Below, one piece after another: positions 58,393 to 64,000 of a DNA stretch of 64,000 nt. Position 1 is the stretch's first letter; each line of letters opens with the position of its first letter. The notes beneath the pieces were generated by a model. It was not told the origin of the DNA, did no database searches, and saw only the letters and a list, made by a program, of their open reading frames with translations. Origin of the DNA: Apostichopus japonicus (Eukaryota; Echinodermata; Holothuroidea; Aspidochirotida; Stichopodidae); the NCBI RefSeq assembly GCF_037975245.1, contig NC_092568.1, forward strand, positions 18,247,001-18,311,000. The letters are read 5' to 3'. The position numbers and the translations under genes were made by a program.

Positions 58393-58398
58393 TTTATT
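58393..58398 (-). promoter_or_regulatory. SART1: Candidate poly(A) signal of SART1
   Basis: TTTATT on the plus strand (AATAAA on the gene strand), about 355 bp downstream of the stop codon. Confidence 0.4.
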
Positions 58399-58750
58399 AT
58401 TCTGAAAAGAAAATTTTCAGACTAACCTCTGTCTAAGTCCAAAAAAAAAAAAATGAAATTGTTGTTGTTGTACTCAATAGTGTGGACCCACATATGAGGT
58501 ATTAAAATTACATACCTCTTACAGATTAGAAATAAATTAATTAGACATAAATAAATACAGATTGACACATGACACATTCATACAATGGGATCTTTTACCA
58601 AATTCTGATAGCATTATAACAAATTTCTCCAAGTTCACACGGACTAGCTTTGAACAAATACATTGGGAACATCAGCAGGAGAGAAGATTGACTTTTCTAG
58701 ACTCCAAAAGTAAGACAAACAGCCATCAATTGTTATTCCACCATTTTGAC

Positions 58751-61700
58751 TTACGTGGTAAGATTTTTTCCGCCTCCACTCAGAACAATGTACGGTGTTT
58801 GCATCTCCCTTTGTTTCTCCTGCATCCTAGCTACGGTATGTAACGGTGTATCCGTTGACGACATCTTCTTCATTGCCTGCAGAGAAGGACAAATATCACA
58901 AGCGCCTTCAGTCATCTCCATTCAAAGGATAGCTACAGGGGTAAATACAACTAGGATTGATACCTCACATGCCATTCAAAACCCACAATTGATCGATCCT
59001 TGTCGTATTTCTATAACGCTCTTACTTTTGGAAGTTAAGTGACCGTTTACAAACTTTAAAGAGTAAATAAAGAAGACAAAAGACGTTTTTATGCCCTCAA
59101 AATATCTTTGAAAATGAAATTTAAATATAGTATCAACATAAAATAGTATAAACATAATGGTGATGGATGGATGGATGTCATCCATGCTCACTGTGATTTA
59201 AATGAAGTGATCTGAACCTAAACAACAATGTCAGCAACATTAACAACAATTTACAGATTAACTGAGAGGAGTAATAATTATGATTCAGGCTCAGCATTCC
59301 AAACACTAACCATATTTGAAATGTTGAAAATATTGAAGGATGGGAATGATAGAGGAACAATACATTTTGCATTCATATTTTTGTTTCTTCTTTCACTACG
59401 ACATATGAACACCAAAACTATGCCCAAATTCCTACTTTAGAGCACCACAATACCACAGACGACAGTCTCTGTGCACTAAGAAGTCTCTCTAAAGACAGTT
59501 GAGATGCTAACAATTGAAAAAAATTTATACAGTTTTGCTAAGATTCTGAAGTTTTCAGGAAAGTCCCATAACTGATAAACGATATATGCATAAATTTCAT
59601 TCTTTGCTAAAAATAAAATGAGATACCTCTTTCCTTGAAAATTATCATATGACACTGCTATTATACCTTCAACCAACTGTTGTAATATATCTATAAAAAC
59701 ATCCAAAATAAATTCTGGGTACCTCTGGCCTCTGATATATTCATACTCAGGGGGCATGGGATTATCATGACTTAGTGGCCTGCTAAGATGAGATCATTCC
59801 AAGACTTTTGTGAAAACGTTAAATCAGTTTGGTTAGATTTTCCAGCAATTGTTATGCCATTGTAAAGTTCAAGGAAAGTCCAAATAATTTCAAAAAGCAA
59901 AAAAGCTCCAACTTCCAAAACACCAAGCACAAGTAATTAAAGAACTATCAATTCCATTCTTAAACTATCTTTACCAAACAAGCATACCAAACAAGCATAC
60001 CAAACAAGCAAACCAAACAAGCATAACTGCATCCTTATTTGCAGTATAAACTGGGTGTAGAACACATCTCTTTGAGTGATATAAACTGTTATTTCATATA
60101 AGGCTTGGGAATGAGTCATCAATTTTCTTTCCTCAACTAATCTTAAAACCCACTTCTCGTGTACCAGTTGTTCGCTTTATAGGTGATCACTCTAACCTTA
60201 CCTCTTCTTCCAAAACCTTCTTTAACCTTTTCTCTGTCTTCAATTTTCCAGATCCTTTCCCGTGAAAGCGATGAGATAAATGTCTGAATGCCTGCAGGGA
60301 AAGTGGTTGGTATTCAGAGAAAGAAAGGTAGAAGCAAATATACAAGCAGTAGGTCAAGAACTTTTATTCTCAGGACGTAAGACAAGAGAGTTGACATTGC
60401 CTCTGTCAATGCATGCGACAGCAGGTGACCTTAGCAACATCCCTGGATAAAAATATTTTCAATAGCAAGTTAGGTAAACTTTACCAGCAGGATTAAGGAT
60501 GATCTTTTCAGCAGGATGATCTTTTCAGACCATTTTTTTCAGAACATCTTTTAGAAGCTTCCAAATTCCTTGACAATAATAATCTCAAAATTTGCTATAC
60601 CTTTCCACTACATCCCACATGATTAACTGCTGGAAACAGGTACTTGTTCCAAACTTTACAAATAATTCATGAGGTTGGGGAGGTTGGTGTGGGGGGAAAC
60701 AGCCGATTTTGAAATGATCTTTCAGAACATATTAGAAGCTTCCAAATTCCCTGACAATCATAATCTCAAAAGTTTACTACATCTCTGTTCTATTACTCAC
60801 AAGTTTAAACTGATGGAAAACATTTACTTGTGCAAAACTCTTCTAAAATAAATATTTCAAAAGGGAACAGACAGACAAAATTCGGCAAACCTTTTCAGAT
60901 CTACCAAGTATTCCTTTAAAGAAGACTGCAATTGATCAAACTAAGATACTGCTCTCCACAATTTTCTTCACCAAAGGAATGTTAATTCATTACTGAGATA
61001 ATTAATAATTCAAATTAGATTAGAAATTATTTTGTTACCCAGGCCACTCTCTCACATCAGTATCAGTGACATAAACACAGCAACCCTTTTCAACTTTTGT
61101 CTTTTAACATTTCAAATGAATCTTGAGTTTATTGACTACAGTCAAGAAACAAACCTCCATTGCTTCGAGGCGGTGTCATTTAATACAGAGAAAACTTCAG
61201 CAAAATCGAACAGAACCTCCCCAAAATCAATATACAGGCTGCAAAAATCAACCCATAAATTCAACATTTTTCAACTTCAACTTTTGTTGATTAATTTCAC
61301 TACTTATTGCAAAAAAAGTGTTGGATCCCAGTTAATGATATCTGGTGATTCTCTTTTGATATTTCATTTCCATTTACTAGGTTAAGCCGTAGGTTTGTGT
61401 TATTTAGTTACTTCCTCTGTGACTTACCTCCTTCTGGTTCAGTTCTCTGCCAGATTCATCGATGTAGGTCAGCTTGAAGTCCGGTTTGTACCCATCTTTA
61501 TCCTTAAAATCCTGGACAGGTCCTCTGTACCCCCTGTCATGTTTGTTATACTTGGCATCGATATCACTAATTAAAGAAACAAAAGGATCATAGACATCAT
61601 CAAATTTAAATAACAAAATGAAAACAATCGAAAAAAAAAAGGAAAGAAGATCAGAGCAATCATAAATAATTTAATGAATCATTAATCAAGAGATTATCAA

Positions 61701-62435
61701 TTTCATTATCATTTACATCATCAATTCAAAATATTTTCATATGCGGCGTTGTCGATACACAACAAACCCTAATGTTTGTGCAAAAATACTGATACCGTTT
61801 GGATACAACAGCAGCTGACTACTTTTTCGTATGGTCTACAGGTAATATATTTCAGCAAAATTAATTGCTGTACTAGCACTTAGGCCAGTGTTGCTTTATA
61901 CAAACACCGAGCTATAACTATAACGGATTTGTACACTTCCCTTCTGCGCCCTGATGACAGGAAAATTACGTATTGTTCACGTCTGCTATAACCGATTTTG
62001 AAAAATGATTTCCAATGAATAACAAATGCATATTAAACTGTTACACATCTTTGCATTTTTGTAGCAATTCCTCCCATATTTTGAATAGAAGAATGCTCTT
62101 CACCATCTCAGCCTAGTTCTACGACACTTTCATTTCAGATGTGAATCCGTTTGACCGCATAACCTATTTATTTTAAAGAGAACGTACAAATCATTCTGTA
62201 AGAGTAATTAAAGCCTCGAATATGAAAATAAATGAAACAAGACTACATCTCACTTGTAGTTTTTGTCTTCCACGATATAGTTTTGTGCCTCCATATGTTG
62301 GTTCTTGCTGGAGACGGTTCCTAGATTCTTGGGATCCTCTACTCCCAGGTATCCCTTCTTCACGGCCAACGACAGAGCTCCCATACATCCCGGTCTGATA
62401 TCCGGCTCTTCCTCCAGGACCGGACCGACGTCTTC
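58751..62435 (-). CDS. SART1: SART1/Snu66 splicing factor, last four coding exons (partial)
   Basis: Exons on the minus strand: 62435-62254, 61566-61428, 60291-60202 and 58876-58751 (ends TAA). They join in phase to give the last 178 residues. SART1 is a U4/U6.U5 tri-snRNP protein needed for spliceosome activation in the nucleus. Recognised family blocks: [80 protein letters not shown] and MSSTDTPL...VARMQEKQ, ending [11 protein letters not shown]. These match the conserved C-terminal part of the family closely. The 5' exons, including the RS-like and leucine-zipper parts known from the family, lie beyond the right edge. The exon 61428 donor is GTAAGT; the exon 62254 donor is GTGAGA. Confidence 0.97.
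59977..60023. repeat. 13-bp tandem repeat in SART1 intron
   Basis: Four near-identical units of CCAAACAAGCATA. Confidence 0.85.
60500..60855. repeat. Local direct duplication in SART1 intron
   Basis: The segment around 60510-60660 recurs, diverged, at 60712-60850. Shared strings include TTAGAAGCTTCCAAATTCC and AATCTCAAAA. Confidence 0.75.
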
Positions 62436-62969
62436 CTGAAAAGATTACAAACATGCCAAAATGTCATTACAAAGACGTACTACATTGGAGATAAATTGAT
62501 CCAGTATCGCATGCTATGCAAATCTGAAAGGAAAAATATGGAGTGATGTTGTGTTAATTTAAGACCAGAGATAAACAAAGGAAGGGCATTCTTCTAAGGA
62601 AGGCTAAACATATCAGGTGGTTGGGGGGGGGGAGGGGGAGGAGGGGAGAGGGGGATGTATGTTTGGTGTATGACAGTTTATACTTTATAACCTTAAGGAT
62701 GAGATCATCACTGAGTGGAGATTAAGACCTCCATGAAGAGATACTTCTTTGATGATCTCTCAACAAGAGAAAAGATGCACCAATGACAGATGGAGAGAAG
62801 TTGTAAATATCTTAGGAATTTTTTGGTAGCATAGAAACAGAGAAGAATAAACTGACATAAAATAGATTGAGAAGTGGCGTTTTGAAGTTTCGTGTCCGGC
62901 TTGGACTAGAGAATAGGCAGGGAGGATGATCGGTGCCACGAGAGAAGACGAATATTATACGTGACTATA
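62436..62969. other. SART1 intron, no further exon found
   Basis: No minus-strand frame continues the acidic SART1 region upstream of the acceptor at 62436. Contains a G-rich tract near 62622-62655. Confidence 0.55.
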
Positions 62970-63391
62970 TGTGGCTACACACGTATGTTAAGATGTATAT
63001 ATATATGTAACACATGGCTACACGTATGTTCAGATGTATATATATGTAACACATGGCTACACATATGTTAAGATATATATATATGTAACACATGACGACT
63101 CATATGTTAAGATGTATGTATGTATGTAACACATGGCTACACATATGTTAAGATATATATATATGTAACACATGACGACTCATATGTTAAGATGTATATA
63201 TGTAACATATGGCTACACGTATGTTAAGATGTATATATATGTAACACATGGCTACACATATGTTAAGATATATATATATGTAACACATGACGACTCATAT
63301 GTTAAGATGTATATATGTAACATATGGCTACACGTATGTTAAGATGTATATATATGTAACACATGGCTACACATATGTTAAGATGTATATT
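62970..63391. repeat. 38-42 bp minisatellite
   Basis: About ten units of the form GTAACACATGGCTACACATA + TGTTAAGATATATATAT. Some alternate with a variant carrying CATGACGACTCATATG. Peptide frames through it are artefacts. Confidence 0.93.
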
Positions 63392-63583
63392 CGATTTGTT
63401 ACACAGAACCATATGATCAGCTTCTGGTTTATACGAGAAGCAAACCTCAAAACCGCTAAACATAAATTGTGAACACTCAATTATTCCCAGCACCAGTTAC
63501 AAGCCTGGACTCACAACTTTTGCGAAACCACCGATAGCCAGTTGAAGTTAGCGACTGACAAGAACGTTTCTCATCTTGTCAAA

Positions 63584-63655
63584 ATGGCTTCTGTAAATTT
63601 GTTGACGCTGTTGATTTTAGTCCTGCTATTAGCTATGTGCAGCCAATCTGCATAG
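63584..63655 (+). CDS. Possible micro-ORF, signal-peptide-like
   Basis: ATG in a good context (AAAATGG) opens 23 codons: MASVNLLTLLILVLLLAMCS then QSA and TAG. The sequence looks like a signal peptide or a single-helix micropeptide. The same frame stays open for about 49 more codons after the TAG. There is no donor before the stop to make it a first exon, and no family is recognised. It could be chance or a pseudogene. Confidence 0.2.
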   Translation: MASVNLLTLLILVLLLAMCSQSA

Positions 63656-64000
63656 GGTATAATGGCTGTACAACACAATAATGCTATCACCTTAGTCAGC
63701 ATACTGTTACACTTCGTTGAGCTGACATCAACAACCCATCTTGCCCATCCACTTCACATGACACTTTCCATGCCATTCATGAACAGAGACACCACACGCA
63801 AAAGCTGAAACTTTGAGAATTCTATCTTAACTACAATCTTTACACAGTCTTACATATGTAACTATAACTAAAACAATACACAGATTGCTGTGACTGGAGT
63901 CCCACCCATACAGTAACTTTGAATGGGACATGATCATTTGAAGCTACATGACAAGACACTGTACCATTGGACTATTGCGTCCACAATATAGTTTTAGACT

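Noticed and set aside
62970-63391. Regular repeat considered as a CRISPR-like array
   Set aside because: Units are contiguous without unique spacers; it is a minisatellite in an animal intron or flank.

Overview
The window is animal nuclear DNA. Genes are split by GT-AG introns, the base composition is AT-rich, and there are many microsatellites, tRNA-derived SINEs, a CR1/L2-type LINE and hAT-like elements with 8-bp target duplications. A complete CatSper sperm calcium channel gene, lineage-specific rhodopsin-type receptors and frequent TAGGCCTA-like motifs suggest an echinoderm. That assignment, possibly a sea cucumber or relative, is inference and not proven here.

Layout: (1) 1-13.9 kb holds the last exon of a class A GPCR (2471-3062, +), a SINE just upstream of that exon, and a 5'-truncated LINE with an intact reverse transcriptase (7345-9255, -). 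(2) 14.0-18.7 kb is a complete two-exon paralogous GPCR (+) with two repeat arrays in its intron. (3) 22.2-31.6 kb is a 12-exon gene for the CatSper pore subunit 1 (+, 469 aa). I rebuilt it exon by exon and every junction is in phase. (4) 32.3-52.0 kb is a 29-exon gene on the opposite strand for a single-pass CatSper auxiliary subunit of the epsilon/delta family (about 1006 aa, signal peptide to acidic tail). (5) 53.2-55.0 kb is a cluster of hAT-like elements. (6) 58.75-62.44 kb holds the last four coding exons of SART1, a splicing factor of the U4/U6.U5 tri-snRNP (-); its 5' part lies beyond the right edge.

The standout is the tail-to-tail pair of a CatSper pore gene and a CatSper canopy-subunit gene, 675 bp apart at their stop codons. 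Both products belong to one sperm flagellar Ca2+ channel complex. Both genes carry recent local rearrangements that touch exons: a decayed extra copy of CATSPER1 exon 11, a roughly 1-kb array derived from the acceptor and start of exon 25 of the auxiliary subunit, and a tandem duplication of the auxiliary subunit's promoter and signal-peptide exon.

The remaining long stretches hold no gene I can recognise. No rRNA, CRISPR, operon or prokaryotic feature is present. All gene models come from reading splice sites and reading phase by eye, without transcript evidence.
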